From NCBI RefSeq assembly GCF_030848805.1, contig NC_092369.1:11817199-11881198 (forward strand): a stretch of DNA of 64,000 nucleotides. The letters are read 5' to 3'. The stretch's first letter is position 1. Every line of letters begins with the position of its first letter. This stretch comes from Temnothorax longispinosus (lineage: Eukaryota > Arthropoda > Insecta > Hymenoptera > Formicidae). Under the pieces are notes generated by a model. The model was not told the origin of the DNA. It saw nothing but the letters and a program-made list of their open reading frames with translations, and searched no databases. Shown here in pieces: positions 25,060-39,300 of this stretch. The translations under genes were made by a program, and so were the position numbers.

Positions 25060-25060
25060 A
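25026..25060. repeat. (CTG)n/(CAG)n trinucleotide repeat
   Basis: Eleven or so CTG units on the plus strand read as poly-Ala in one plus frame and as poly-Gln or poly-Ala on the minus strand. The minus-strand frames stay open for 180-200 codons around it, and the block is GC-rich. No splice sites or known domain support a coding exon, so I treat it as a repeat in a possible transcribed region. Confidence 0.85.
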
Positions 25061-26463
25061 CGGTCTGGTGACCGCAGCACGCGACACCATATGGTCTGCC
25101 GTGACCTCCGTGCACACAAACACGGAGGGGCCTCAACTCTTCACGAAACCCCCGAAAAAGGCTCGCGGAATTGCGGGATCCTAACCGAATCGGCCGGTGC
25201 ACCATCCTCGACGCACGCCCCGAGGATTGCCCCTTCGGTAAGGCGGCGGAAATTCGTAACGTGGCCCCCTGCCCCCACCCCCCAAAAAAGTCTTCCCGAA
25301 GAATCAAGAACAATGTATGCGGACGCACAGGGTGCTCGGAACCACCGGATGTCTTTTCAGCCGAAGATACTGGAGTTCGAAGAAAAGCAGAAAAGAACAG
25401 AAAAGAAAGCAGCGCTTTTCTGAATAAAACAAGGTGTGAATTAAAGTAAACGTGAATACAAAAAAACAGCATTGTTACGACACGCTAACTGAAACTTTCA
25501 ATGATTTATAAGAAACTTAAAACAAGTAATTTTTACCTGCCACAATAGTACGAGACATTTAATCAATTTTCTTATATTCTCAGATGTTTAGGCTTTAAAA
25601 ATTAAATATTTTTCACGGAAAAAACTTGATTCCATACTCGTCGAAAGATTTATGATTGAGAGGTCATTCGGTAATTCCGGTACAAACGTATAAGTATAGA
25701 TTTACTGCGATAGCTAGGATACGATCAAACGCAGTGAACACGTTGATTACGAGAGTCAGTGACCCGTTGTCGGCCCGAAAATTACGAGGCGGACTGCAGA
25801 ACGGCCTTTCGACGGCACGGAGGGTTATTTATTCCCATCGGAAACGGCGCGAAATGTTTTTTTAACACCGGCGCGGGCGACGGCGACGACGGCCGCACGT
25901 TTGAGAGGGCTCGAAAAAGAGGGGGAACGAGCACGGGGACAGCGGACGGTGCTAACGATAAGTGAAACTCCCGTAGGAGCCACTTGGGACGGCGGTTACA
26001 GCACCCTCGAGGACGCCGTCGGTGCCTATATCCTAATAGAAACGTAATCGCGTAGTTTTGCCCGCTGAATAAATTATCGCGGGGGCTTATACGAACGAGA
26101 GGGATCGCCGTATCGCGTGGATTAGCGACGATCTTCGCCGTTGGGACACTCTCGTAGATTTATCCCACTCCGGACACGACCGCTCCCTTATTTATTATCG
26201 TTTCCATTCCCGCGGTAACGTATAACAGAAGTGATCTTGCTTTTCTTATATGTTCATGTAAATTAAGAATTCTTAATAAATTGTAGAACGCATATCCTCT
26301 TGGGAATACGTAAAAATAATTAATAAGTGTGTCTAATTGTGTGGCAAACGCAGCAATACGAGCAATATAAACGGAGCAATCATCTTATCTAGATCATACG
26401 AAAAAAAAAAACATTTCTTTGTATTTTGCAACCTATGACGTCTTCGAATTTTTCATTTGGCAG

Positions 26464-26616
26464 AAAGAAATAAGGAACCTTGACGATCCTACGATTTATC
26501 CGTTAATAAATCAGTTAAATGGTTACATCGAAACGATTTACACAGCTGGTGGCATGCTTAATCGCGTCAAAAGACAATTTGCTCCTTTTTCAGCGAAAGT
26601 CATGCAAAGCGAATGA
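26464..26616 (+). CDS. Exon-like fragment, possible terminal exon, unknown protein
   Basis: A good acceptor (pyrimidine-rich stretch ending in cag at 26461-26463) is followed by 50 open codons and TGA. The peptide begins KEIRNLDDPTIYPLINQLNG and continues with a KRQF stretch near its C-terminus. Its amino-acid use looks like a real globular protein, unlike the surrounding noise. No upstream partner exon was identified on the plus strand, so it could be a gene fragment, a retained piece of a mobile element, or chance. Family not recognised. Confidence 0.3.
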   Translation, partial: KEIRNLDDPTIYPLINQLNGYIETIYTAGGMLNRVKRQFAPFSAKVMQSE

Positions 26617-29600
26617 CAAATATTGAATTTCTTACAATCGACCGATATTATATCTGTTTGCGAAAGGCTGAGCTCTCTCCCTCTCCCTTTTTCTCTCTTT
26701 ACGCACGCGTGTATGCGCGTCATTTACAGGTTACGATCATTCGTTGAGACACGAGACTCTAAACAACAAATTTGACGCGCCAGCATGACTCGATTGTTGT
26801 TTAATTTCGCGGATCCTTGTTTACGCGAAATGAAATATTGAATTACGAACTGCCTGTGTAATCATATATCGCACGATTGTAATGCATATCGGATTTACCC
26901 AGATAGCCTATTAACCATTCTTCCAAATGCATGAAGTGATAGATGTTTGAAAAGATAATTTGATCTCATCATTGCTTTGTTATAATTATTATTCACAGTA
27001 TTTCACTAGCATACAATACTTTAATGTAACGTATTCTGAAGATTTCCATTACAGACCTAACACGTTAAATAATCGAGCTATAATACGAAAACGTCGATGT
27101 CGTTTTGGATTTATAGGCAATCAATGGTATCACGTAAATTTGGCACGTTCGTATTCATAACTGATATACATATACCAGTGTCATTTTCACAACTTATATA
27201 ATATTGATTTTTATCGCTCAGCTGATTAAAAGATTCTTTCATTTCATGGCAGAATATTGGATTTCTTTTACTTTATTTCAAATATTTCAATAAAATTAAA
27301 ATATCAATAAATATGGATAGATAGACTATAAAAGATTAGCACGCGTTATATATAATTAATAATCATTAATTTTCATTAAAGAAATTATTTGAAATGTTCA
27401 ATACTGAAAATATATAACTATAAAATATTTCCATTCCTTTTATTTTTTTATTTAGATTTATGATTACATACATATCGAAAAAAACTCTGAATATTGCTTT
27501 CTTTCGCTTGCCAATTTATACAATATTTAATCCTGGAAAAGAGAAATGGGGCCAAACACTGACCTAAAATTCTATTAAAAATTATTTAGAAAGAGCTTAG
27601 AAAAAAAAGGAGAAGATAAAATGATATTTCTAATATCAACAATTTTCCCCATGTATTTCATGTCGATTTATTTTTATTTTACACAAAGACATATAAAGAA
27701 CGTGTTCTTCCAATCTTCGTTGAAGTACGAACATGATACTTGAAAGATACTTAAATGAAGATACTTAAATTAAATTAAATTAGCCCGTCCATCTTTTTTA
27801 AGACAACAAATATGAAAGTTTATTTAAAGAGAAGATTTTAATTTTCCTCTTAATTTTTTCTCCGATATAAATTCCATATGTATATTTTATACACGTTTTA
27901 TATAATTTTCATTTATAGATTATATATTGCTATCGGATTTATTAATCCTCAAATTAAAATAAAAAATAATTTAACATTTACCGATACAATGTGCAATAGC
28001 GGAATTATAATGCAAAGTACATTGATCCGTAAGATAATAAATATAACTAAATTATAAGAGCACCTGTATATGCATAATTTAATTTCAACAAATAATTATG
28101 CAAATTTATTTTTTTACTCATCCTTCAAACTGATATTTTATTAAAATATTTCATAAAACTCACAATTCATAAGCACGTAATTAAAAAAAAAAACTCAGTT
28201 ATTTCAGTTATTGCAATTTTATAAAATTTCACAAAAACGGTGGTGTATCTTATTATTAAATTATGTATATTAAATATGTTACATTGCGGTGATAAATAAT
28301 TAGTTTTCTGTAACAAGTAACAATTAATAATATCTTATCATCTCTGCTCCGCCATCGCCCAATGTCTTCGAGCCTTTCCCTCTCTTGTTACTTCTATGAC
28401 ATCTTTATGACACGAGATTCATTAACAAAAATATAGTTAATTACAATCACGCAAACATCTTATACGACACATTCTCGATATTTATCACACATGTTATACT
28501 TTGTAATAAAAAAATTTTGGGAATAGCATCAGTAATTTCTCTGTGATATCGTGCGATACACGGTTAATGAAATGGAGCTAATTAAAAATGGAAAATTATA
28601 AATACAATTGAAATGAGGTATTATATCGAACAAAAATTATAATTCTCGTCTTTCTGACTCTTCGAGTTTTACGTAAATAGATAAGTTGCGCGAAATATAT
28701 CCGCTTCGAGACAGTCATTGTCTCGATACATTTACGAATCGTTAGTCACAAAAGTTAATTAACTGCGCGGCTTGTTAAGCGTTAAAAATTCAATACATTA
28801 TATTCACGTTTTCTCTTAATGAAATGATAAGTGGTATAAGTATTGGTAAAAAATAATCGCGTTTAGCATCTTTTAATACGTCGCGTTTAGCGTCTTTTAA
28901 TATGTCGCGCGATCGCGTCTCGGGAGATAATAATACGACACACGGAGCGCGGCTCACCGCTGCTTGTCGACGCGAGTCTCACTGCGCGAATGTAAACAAG
29001 GTAACCGCGTCACAACATCTTAGTTAAGCTGTACGTCGCAAAAAACGAGTGTCGAGCGCGATGTGCCAACCGATCATCGCCACTCTATGAAATATTTAAC
29101 GTATATATTATAAAATAAACACATGCTATTCTCGTCTTGTGTTTCAATTTTTAATTTCTATAAATTATCGCGCACTGAGCGATAATTTAAAGAATTTTTA
29201 CCTTTGTCTCGATCAAAAAAGTATTTATGCCAATTAATTTATTGTTACTTCTTTCCAAATTTTTCTGAGCGAAACAAAATTATATGATTTTAATACATCG
29301 AAAATTATAGCTGTAATAAATCAAAGAAAGGAAATTAAAACGCTACAAAAAGGTGCTGCAATCATTGTGCATTATTTATTAAAATTATATAATTCTGATT
29401 CTCTCGCGAATAAAAGAATTATATTAACAAAGTTAAATATTTCCATTTTCCAGTCACAGAACAAAGGTATACTTAATTTTTTAAATTAAATATATCACTA
29501 GATTTAATCGTTGTTTTCAAGTCAAGTAATTAATTGATCAAATTTTTATCGAGAAAAAGTAAAATAATTGGTATATTAAAATTTATTATAAGTAAAGCCT

Positions 29601-30269
29601 GATAATGCTAATTAGTTACTATATACATAGTATTCACGCGTAAGAAACTGAAAGATAAAATTACTGAACAACAAAAACCGATCATTTAAATTGTGAAAAT
29701 CAATAAGTGATAAATCGTATAAAGATTGTTATAAGGATGTAAATATTCTACGTGACATCATTGGCTAATTTTAATCCCTTATAATTAAAAACCTATTAAT
29801 TATTCTCGTCACTTCCATAAAGATTTTCGACCTAAGTTATTTCCAGAATACGTTATTAAAATATTATATAATAGAATTGTGAGATACTCTCACTTTAATA
29901 TAGTTAACGCTAACATTTATTATCGTCTGATAGAAAAAAAGCATAAAAATGTTATTTTAAACGGCGGGTATTTTTAGTTCCAACGTGTTCGTAAGGGTAG
30001 AACATTTCGACTCGGACGGACTCGAAGTTCTTGGGAAAATGTCACGAAACGTCGGCGTTTCGTGCCGGCTGCCACGGAATGGTAAAATCATCATCCTCAA
30101 TAACGCCGCTCGTAAAGATCTCGATCGCGAGCCTGAGCTCATCCGAATATTTCTCGCTCACGTCAGACGCCGAAGAGGCACGAGCAAAAAACTTAATGTA
30201 TGAGCTAATCTAATTTACGCGTATGAGTCGTGAAGATATACGATATATCTTTTCTTTTCAAACACTCAC
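26617..30269. other. AT-rich stretch, ORF-poor
   Basis: This stretch is very AT-rich. Between about 27161 and 29956 neither strand has an open frame of 60 codons. I see no gene, RNA gene or clear mobile element. It lies on the 3' side of the last visible da exon and is probably intron. Confidence 0.6.
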
Positions 30270-30314
30270 CCAATGTTGCGTCGCCACTACTTCTCCTTCC
30301 GTTCCGTCGAGGTT
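30270..30314 (-). CDS. da: da coding exon 5 (15 codons)
   Basis: A 45-nt exon bounded by gtAG upstream and GTGAGTGTT downstream, reading NLDGTEGEVVATQHW in phase 0 at both ends. It continues the frame set by the preceding microexon. The assignment to da rests on phase continuity, strand and order; this peptide is not one I recall from the Drosophila protein. Confidence 0.75.
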
Positions 30315-33300
30315 CTACAGAGAAAACAAATAGAGAACATTGTTAAAAACGCTGTGCGGAAACATACGAAAGATACGTTTCACGTGATTGCGATATGACA
30401 CGCTGGTGTTCGAATGCAATATCTAAACGCGGTTGCTATCGATCGTGGGATTCAAGAGCTGCCTAATCATTGATCGAGTGAGTCACGCTTGTTTTCGACG
30501 CTGGCTCCCCGTATATATACGGTGCCGCGAGAAAGAGCGAAACCGATCGTGATAATTAATTTAATAAATAATGAGTAATGGAATTATGTTGCGCGATCAA
30601 CATTTCCAGTAGCAGTAGTCATTTTCAACAATCACACGAGATGAAAAAGAAAAGATAAAAATAGAATAAATGTAATATCAAATACTTACATCCTTCTTCC
30701 TTTTCACAGTTGCAGCACCTGAAATCATATTACAAAATTTATTTTAAAAAAATAATGCACAGTGCGAAAAATAATCCCGATAAAAAAATTTTCCCGATAA
30801 TAAAATGCAACGTAAAAATATAGAAAATTTGTGGGAATTAAATACTTTTTCTCTCTCTATCTCTCTTCCTCTATCTCTTTCTCTCTGTCATTCTTAATTT
30901 CCGCATCCGCATATATTTCATTATCTTGATACTCGATAAAAATAATGCGATAACAAAGGACTTACCGCCAGCGGGATTAGGTAACCGTGTGCCATTGGTA
31001 CCAGCGGGGGTTGCCGGATTCACGACGGGGGTGGGAGAACTGACGGTACCCACAGTGACCGGTACACCCCTGGTCCCAAACGGAAAATACGGTGAGTCCG
31101 GGGGGTATGTGGTACCCTCGACGCCGCCACCACCACCCCCGCCACCGCCCCCGCCACCCCCGCCCGGCCCCCCGCCTGGTCCACCCGCCGTAGGACCGAA
31201 TGCACCACTGCTATACGCCTGAAACAGAAACCGAAACACATTCTTTTTTTCTCAATTTTTTCATTTTCGTCTCTGGTCGCGACAATTATAATCGCAATAT
31301 TGCAGCGACGAATTTTATCGATATAATAATAACGGTAATAATACAGGATATCTCCATACTGAGAATATCTCAGCTACAAAAAATAATTTTTCTCATTAAA
31401 AATGTATAATTATACCTTTTAATTTACAAAAGTATTGTGTAATTATATATTTTTTTAATTGACATAAATAATATTACATAAAATTTTACCTAAATTTTAC
31501 CTTTTAATTTACAACAAGTACTACGTTTTTATTTAATTCATGACACGTTAAAGTTTTTTTCAAAATTAGCTTCAATTAAAATAGTACTGCATTTTGCATT
31601 GATTACGGATAACTATCACAAGTCATGAAAGAAGAGAGGAAGGATGAGGCTGGGGGAGTATGCGAAATGGAGGAAATGCGACAGCGATAACTCGGAGGCG
31701 GCTTCAATAAATCATCCATCGAAATCAATATTCCTTATCAGCTATGGTTTAACGACTGTCGATTAGATACTGCTCTTTCTCTTTCTAGTGCTTTCGAAAA
31801 GTTCAAGTATATCGTATTCGCTTCGTTTCTGCTGTCATCTAGCTTACAGAAACAATGGTTGACAATTACCATGTCTTCTCACTCTAGGCATTATTTCAGA
31901 TTTGTTACAATTTATTACTACCAAAAATGCAAATAAAATTGATAGAAAATGGTCAAATCTGAATTTAAAAAAACCAATATGTTTTTAAAACATTGTAAAA
32001 AAACTCAATACATATCTAATAAATATCTAACCGATACATATCTAATCAATTTTGCTTATTTTTTTAATCAATTATATTTTAAATCTAAAGGAATATTCTA
32101 AAACATAAATTTAAAAATAATCACGTTTAGAGTGATGCTTTTTCTGTGTCACACGGTATATTTTTTCAAGAATTGCAATAAACGGAAGGTGTGTGAAATT
32201 CAAATAATAGGATCATTATCTTACGTTGAATAGATATGAATGCAAGGTCTCTGCGGTCTCTCATGTTCCACATATGTATAACGCGTTTACTTATAAGAAT
32301 CATCGATAAGTGACAAGAGCTTCTTGTTTCGTACGATGAAAATTTTAAAAAGTAGTGCAACAACTCGAAAAAATAAGTGTTATAACAATCTTTTTAATTT
32401 CAACAACACGCGCGCCAAAGAGAAAATATTTTTCCCCAAGTTCTTTCCTCGTGGAATAAGTACGTGCAAGTAACTTGATGCACCGAATACATCGTCACGG
32501 ATGAGAAAGAGCGTAAGTGATATTAAAGTCGGAGGTTAATGACACTCAGCCTCGAGCAACAAGATATTTTCGTTTCGATTTGACATTGCAATACTGCTAT
32601 TGCGCTTATAATATACTGTGGATGTTAATTGTTAATTAATTAAGATGATCGATATCAGTATGATAAATGAATGAGAGTTAATTCATAACTAGCAAAGTCA
32701 CGAAGATAAATTTATATCATTAAGATTAACGAGCCAGTCAAACACACATGTTGATTTTCGCGTTGTGTTACTCTCGTGCCGATAAATAATATCCTTCTCA
32801 GAAAGGATATCTTTTTCGCGGCAAGAAATGAGAACCGCTTTCCGAAAATATCATCCGAGGTAAAGTTTTGGGATTACGCCGAGGATGCCGGGATGGGAGG
32901 TGGGAGGACGCGAAGTCGGGCGGCGCGGAGCGAGTAACTTTTTCTCAGATAAATTCGCTCCTACGACTGCAATAATTATTACGGTCCTATTTCTTACATA
33001 ATCCCGCCTCGTTTAGAGGTTCAAGTCGCAGCAACAAAGGGAGAGATCTTGAATATTCCAACTTCTCTCGCGCCGTCGCCGGCGTCGTTCGGCTCGAATG
33101 GGGAAGGAAGGAACAAAGGGCGATACGCGTGCAAAGAAATCGTTGCGATTCGTATTGTCTCGGCGCGAAGGTCAATATCAAAAGATCACTCACCATTCCG
33201 TTGTCTATCGTGGGGCCATACGGCGTCTGAAAGCCTGGCTTTTCTGAAACAGATAAAACAAATATGTGAAGATCAATTTTCCAGCAAGATGCTCTTTGTC

Positions 33301-36300
33301 AAGAGATTGAATAACCATCGCAATTCATTGTGCAGTCAAAAAATTTCATAAAGCTATCGGTTATGAATTGTATATAGATACATATAAATTGTAATAATTG
33401 TAAATTATATCAAATGTACGAAATGAGGATCATAATATGGTACACGTACGAAACTTTTACATAAATTCAACGTTCCTGCTCTTGCGAGTATCGGAGTAAT
33501 CCTTCGGCAAAATAAAAGAATAGACGCCGCGCGATAATAAAAGGAAAACAAAGGAAGAGGATACCTGACAAAATATCCGCAGTATCGGGTAGGGGATTAG
33601 AAAAAAAGAATATTCCGCATCCCCACGGTTCGCAATATTCTTGGCGCGTGAGTCGTTGGGCGAAAAAAGGGGAGCGAAAAGAAAGTTCCCCTCTCGAGAG
33701 AGGAGTCGATGCAAAATTAATGCCGGGCATAAATTCGCGATGCGTCTTTATAAATCAAAATCGCGATCGCACTAAGAATCCGAGCGCGAAGATATGTATA
33801 CGCGCGTTTTCCACGTTGCGGCTGATACGCACGCGGAATAAACAACGAGATAAACATTACGAGGTTGCCGCAAGTCCGGGGCTTCATCCGTTATTAATGC
33901 CCACCCCGTAACACGTATACCTACCATAGGAGTCGCGAACCTATGCGCGAGGCGCGCCATGTCTTGCGGAGAATTTATGAGGATCGGTTGGATTTACGTT
34001 TCAAAAAACCGCCCGGAAAGAATTGTAGGGCGACGCGTTGCCGCATCGAGATTAATTTTTATTCGACGAGATACGCCCTAGAAAGTAAATTTCCGTATTG
34101 CCCCCATTTCTCTCTATCCTGTTCTCTCCCTCTCCCCTATATTAAAAAAATTATACTTAACATCTTGTTAATCCTTTCATCGATGTATCTTAACAGATAA
34201 AAAAAATTCATGATATATACATAACAATAGAAGACGTTATGAATTAATGAGGCGTGGATTTAAAAAGACAAAAATATATTATTACGTTGTCCGAATTCCA
34301 TCCTTTTTTCTTCATATCCTTCCGATCCCTCCCTACGGTCGAAATTAGTTATCCTAGAAAATCTCGAAATGATGTTACGATGTTCTGAAATTCGTAGAGT
34401 AGCGATATCGCAGAGTAGCGAGATTCACGTACGGGAACGCACACGCGTCACAGGTGTATACGTATTACATTATAGAGGATGTAGTCGCGCGTGGACGATA
34501 GGGCGAGTGTCCTCGGACGGCACACGATCGCCCGAGATAACTATGAATCCTAACAGTTTCGGCTTGCTCGTGACATGTTTGCCGAAGCGTGCGGCACCGA
34601 CTCCGCAATATCATGCATCAAAGGACAAGCTAAACCATGGTCCATCGTGTCATCCTCAGAGCCGGCGCAAGCCCGCTCGACCGTTATGACGTAGTGCTGA
34701 GCGCCGGGCCTCCATGTCACGACTAGTTCGTCTTCCGCGTTGCCTCTGCCGCCGTCATCCGTTCGGTAATTGTTCGATGAAGAATTAGCCGGGAATGCTG
34801 GTTGCGGGTGTCGCCCTCGGTCTGGACCGTACGTAGACGCCGAGGAACGATCGCGAGATGCGTGCGACCCGCCGCTAATGGCGGATCGCTATGTCGGATA
34901 CATTTACACATATCACGGCAGATTTGCGAATTTCAAGTCAAATTTAGAACTAAGAATTTTGGACAATAATAAATGCTATTTAATATAACATAAAATTGAA
35001 ATATATAATAAAACATAATATTAACTTCAGAAAGACACATTGAGTTTCTTGATAAAAATCTTTATCTAAAAGTGATCTTGTTTTTTTCATGTTTGGTTTT
35101 CCTCACACGTTTGGCCAAGCGGATAGTCGGAAACGTTAGATTAATGCGATATTTACGCGGAAGAACAAGAAGCGGTCTGATAAGGGAAGAGAAAGAGAAT
35201 CAGCAGTAGCACGTTCTGCCGACGCGGAATTTGTTATGCAATGCACACCGGCGATGTCCGACAGTATCCGTATGGTTTTCAGGCGGCATTAATTCGATAT
35301 TACACCTCGCGATTCGCACGACACGACCTCGAAAACCGCTATACAGCGGGCAATTTTCGACGAACGACACGCGACCACGACGTGTCGGTCGTGTTTTGCT
35401 CCGCTGAAAATCCGCAAAGTACCGATCGCGAGATATAGAAGACATGTAAAGGCGGAAATTGACTATCGATATACATATTTCATTAATTATTGTAATCAGT
35501 TGCATTAAATTATACCACTCGTGACAAGATTTACTCAGATACACTTGTGTAAGTTTTTATGTCTATTGTGATGGGATATCTAATTGAATAATTAAGTCTT
35601 TGCATAATTTACGATACAATATAAAGTAAATGAAAGAAATGCTGGTTAAATTGAAAAGTTAGACAAAATTAATTTGATAAACAAGCACACTCTTTCCCTC
35701 TCTCTCTCTCTTTCTCTCTCAATTTCTAATTTCTAATTAAATTAAATCAAGTTATCAAGCTTTCAGCCAGCTTCTAACGACCATGCAAGCATCAGAGATA
35801 TTTGCGCTTGAATAAAAACTGTAACGTGAAAAGTCGAGTATCACGCCGCGTTATTGCGCGACGAGGCCAAAACTGGCGGACACTTTCAACGTTGACGATC
35901 TCGTAAAAAAGAGGCATCCGTTCGTGTGGAGTGCGCGGCATCCCGTAACAAAAGTGCACGCATAAAAAAAGCAGAGAACGCGAATGCGACAAATAGACAC
36001 GCGTGAGTGTACGCGGCCGCGGCATCGAAGTACCTCGGGATACTCCGCATTTCGCGCCCGCAAAAATATAGCTCTCGACTATAGAGATTTCGCGATTTGA
36101 TGTCGCAGGGCAATGGCCGAGGAGAGTCGAAGAGGATTTCAGCGTCACGTCGCGTTAAAGCTTAACCGTTGAACTTAGTGACTAATTACAAGGGGGAAAA
36201 AACACGCTAAACCATTCACGCAGAAAAGGGTAGCTGCCAGCAAGAAGCCAACCGTCTGCGAATTTTTTAAAAATTCGAGGACAGAGAGTATGCACAAAGG

Positions 36301-39300
36301 AATACGCCGGGATCGTATTGAGAATGCTCGATCGAGTGTGTTTAACACGATCCTGGCTTAGATGACCATCTGGACTCTGTGAAATTGGTAGCTCATTTTC
36401 GTCACTTAATTGTCACAACTTTTTAAAACGCATTAAAAATTCTAAAATTGTACGGAAAAAGACTAGAATTCTATCAATTATATCTAAATTCTGATAATAG
36501 ATGCTAATTTTACAGAACTTCTGCACTCTTCATCTTATATCGCAGAGATTTTTCCCATTAAAAAATAATCCCTTCAACCAGCTGGTCTCGCAGAGATTGC
36601 TATAAAAGCACTTTCGAATTTTATACACAGCGAATTATATCAATGGAGTCGGCAAACTATCATTATTAGATATCCTTAAATATATTACACTCGCTAAAAA
36701 GTATTTTAATATATTATAATAACAATAATATTATCAAATAATAAACGACTTTTAGAGGAAAAAATATTCTATATACAAGTACGTTAGATTTGTTGAATCA
36801 CGAAAAAGTAAGGAGTGATAAGCAGATAAAAAAGATAAGTTCAGGGACCAGTTTGGACGTAACGAGAATCAAAGAGACCAGCTCATGTAAGACGAACGGC
36901 GCACAGGTGAATCGCGGCAGCCGGTTTTCATGTTTGACCGAAAAATAATTCAGTCGGCTATCTCGCGCGTCGATCGAATCGCCGTTCTATCGTCTCTCGC
37001 GGTATATCCACCGGATCACCTGCCGAGAGCGAGCATGCCGCACGCAGGTTACACGCCGCTCTAGCGCCAAGAAAAATCTCGCGGGTTGTATCACGGCAAA
37101 GACGGAGCTCGTAAAGCGGTAAAGGAAATAATTGAACACCTGCGCGCGCCGAGGCGGGCTTAATTCAATTAGCTCGCCCAACAAATGCCCGACACTTTCT
37201 TTGTGCGCCCGAAGTAAATTTTACAAACAGCTTTGCGTGGGGACCTCTCGCGTAAATCTGGATATGCGACGACCAACGTTGCATCTCCGCAACAACTTCA
37301 GTTTACGTTGGTATATATTTCAGGATAAAATTGTCATTATGTATCTTAATTCAGCAACTTTGCGATTATGATCAGAAAGCTAAAGTGAAATCATGCAGTT
37401 CTGACTCGATTTTGTCAATGGCAACTTCTTACAAGATCAAGAAGCTGTTTGGAGTCTGCAAACTGAATAACCTAAATCTTTAATATAAAAAATAATTGAA
37501 CATAGAAACTTAAAAAATACTTTCATTAATAAAAAAGATTCTCTAATTTTATAAAATCGTTATTTTAATAGTCATCATAGTGTGATGTATATAAATGTAT
37601 TTATTTCCTGTAAACATATTTGCGATATATAAAATAATATATTCGTATAAAATGATATTGTTTAATTGCTTCACGCACATAATTCAAATTTTTTTTATAT
37701 ATTATTAATCTTTTGCTTGAATCTCCGCATTCGCTAACTTTATTACTGGATCGACCCTACGTTCGAATTCACGTGTGTATCGCGCCAGTGCATAGTGCCA
37801 CGCGACCCAAAAGGGTGTTCGAGGCTTGTACAGGTAAGAACGAGAAGGAAGGGCGACGAGAAAAGGAGCCACGATCATTGAGAATACAGAAACGGCGGTA
37901 GCGGGGGCCCTACCACCCTCGAGGCCTACGACCCCGAAGAGAGGTGGAGTATAGGGTTTTACTGAGGGAGTAAAGAATAGAATCAGACGAGAAAGACGAA
38001 AAAAAAAAGTAGAAAAAAGGCTCAGGTAGCCATTGGTGCTCAACCAGGCCTGCGCGATTTCTATTATCTTAGTTGTTCTGATAAAACTCCGCTACATATC
38101 CCGCGAGTCAATTATCTCTAAATTATTACAAAGAATATATATCACCTGCCCCAAGATAGCCCCCTTAAAGGCGTTAAATAAATAAAAACCTAAAGATATA
38201 CAAATATGCACGATTGTTTTTGTCACATTATTTTTAAGAATGAGTTATCAAAGTTGAAAAAAGCAGAGCTTTAACAAACCAAAATAAAAATGCTGTCTAA
38301 ATTGTTTAAAAAATGTGAGATACTATTTTTACTGTAATGTTCACTAGATGATAACCCTAGGAATCACAAGGTCCAAATCACGGATGCACAGTGAGATCGT
38401 CGGAGCGAGAATAATCGAGATTAAAGAAAAACGTATACACGCTCTACTTTCAGACCTTTATATTCTCTGGCTCCGTACCTACGCTGGTGAGCTCCGTAGG
38501 TCCCGAAAACCGCAGTGCGCGGCCCGAGTCCCACGGGGCTCAACGCGGAAGCAGGAGGAAGCGGAGTTTCAGGAGGCAGAAATTTTGTGAAGACGAACTT
38601 CTGGCCACGCTCCAATTTCCCCCTCCAGCCGAAATCGAAAGAAACGTCGCGTGTGCCGTCAGGAGTCCGCGGGAGTACAAAAGAGCGCAACTGGCCCAAA
38701 GGGAAAGAACGGGGAACTTTGGTCTTGTGAGATGGTCGCTGAGCTTCCTTTACTTAAGATACACATCTTTCTATTTAGAATAAAAGGAATAACAGGATTA
38801 TCTGCTACTTCTTTCTCACGAATTTATCCATTAATAGTACAAAACTTAAGAGTATTAAAAATTAATATATATGTATGCTCTTGAAAAATATTTGAATATT
38901 ATCTCATATTACTTTCTCCTACATTATCTTACCACATTAATAATGAACCATTTATGTCATTACATAGAATAGGGAAATGATTAAACGATTTCATGTAATA
39001 AGTCGATTATCTTCTTTCAGTTGTATACAAAATAAGAACGCACGAAACAATAAATCCTAGACGGTAGTAAAAAAAACATTTTGAAAAATCATAACCTTAT
39101 CACAAGCGCGCGAAATTAATGTTAAATGAAAAGAATAAATAAAAATATGTTAAAGGTTGCGCGAATACTTCGATACTGAATACCGATACTCGCATGAGCG
39201 TCACGGTCGCGAGCGAGCAAACGAAACAGCAAAAAGAAAGTGGTAGCGTGACAAAGTCGGCGAACTTGCAGCGGAGAGAAAAAGAGAGAAAGAGAGCAAA

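Noticed and set aside
24508..25119. 203-codon minus frame with poly-Ala
   Set aside because: Driven by the CTG repeat and GC-rich sequence; no splice sites in a da-compatible phase and no recognised domain.
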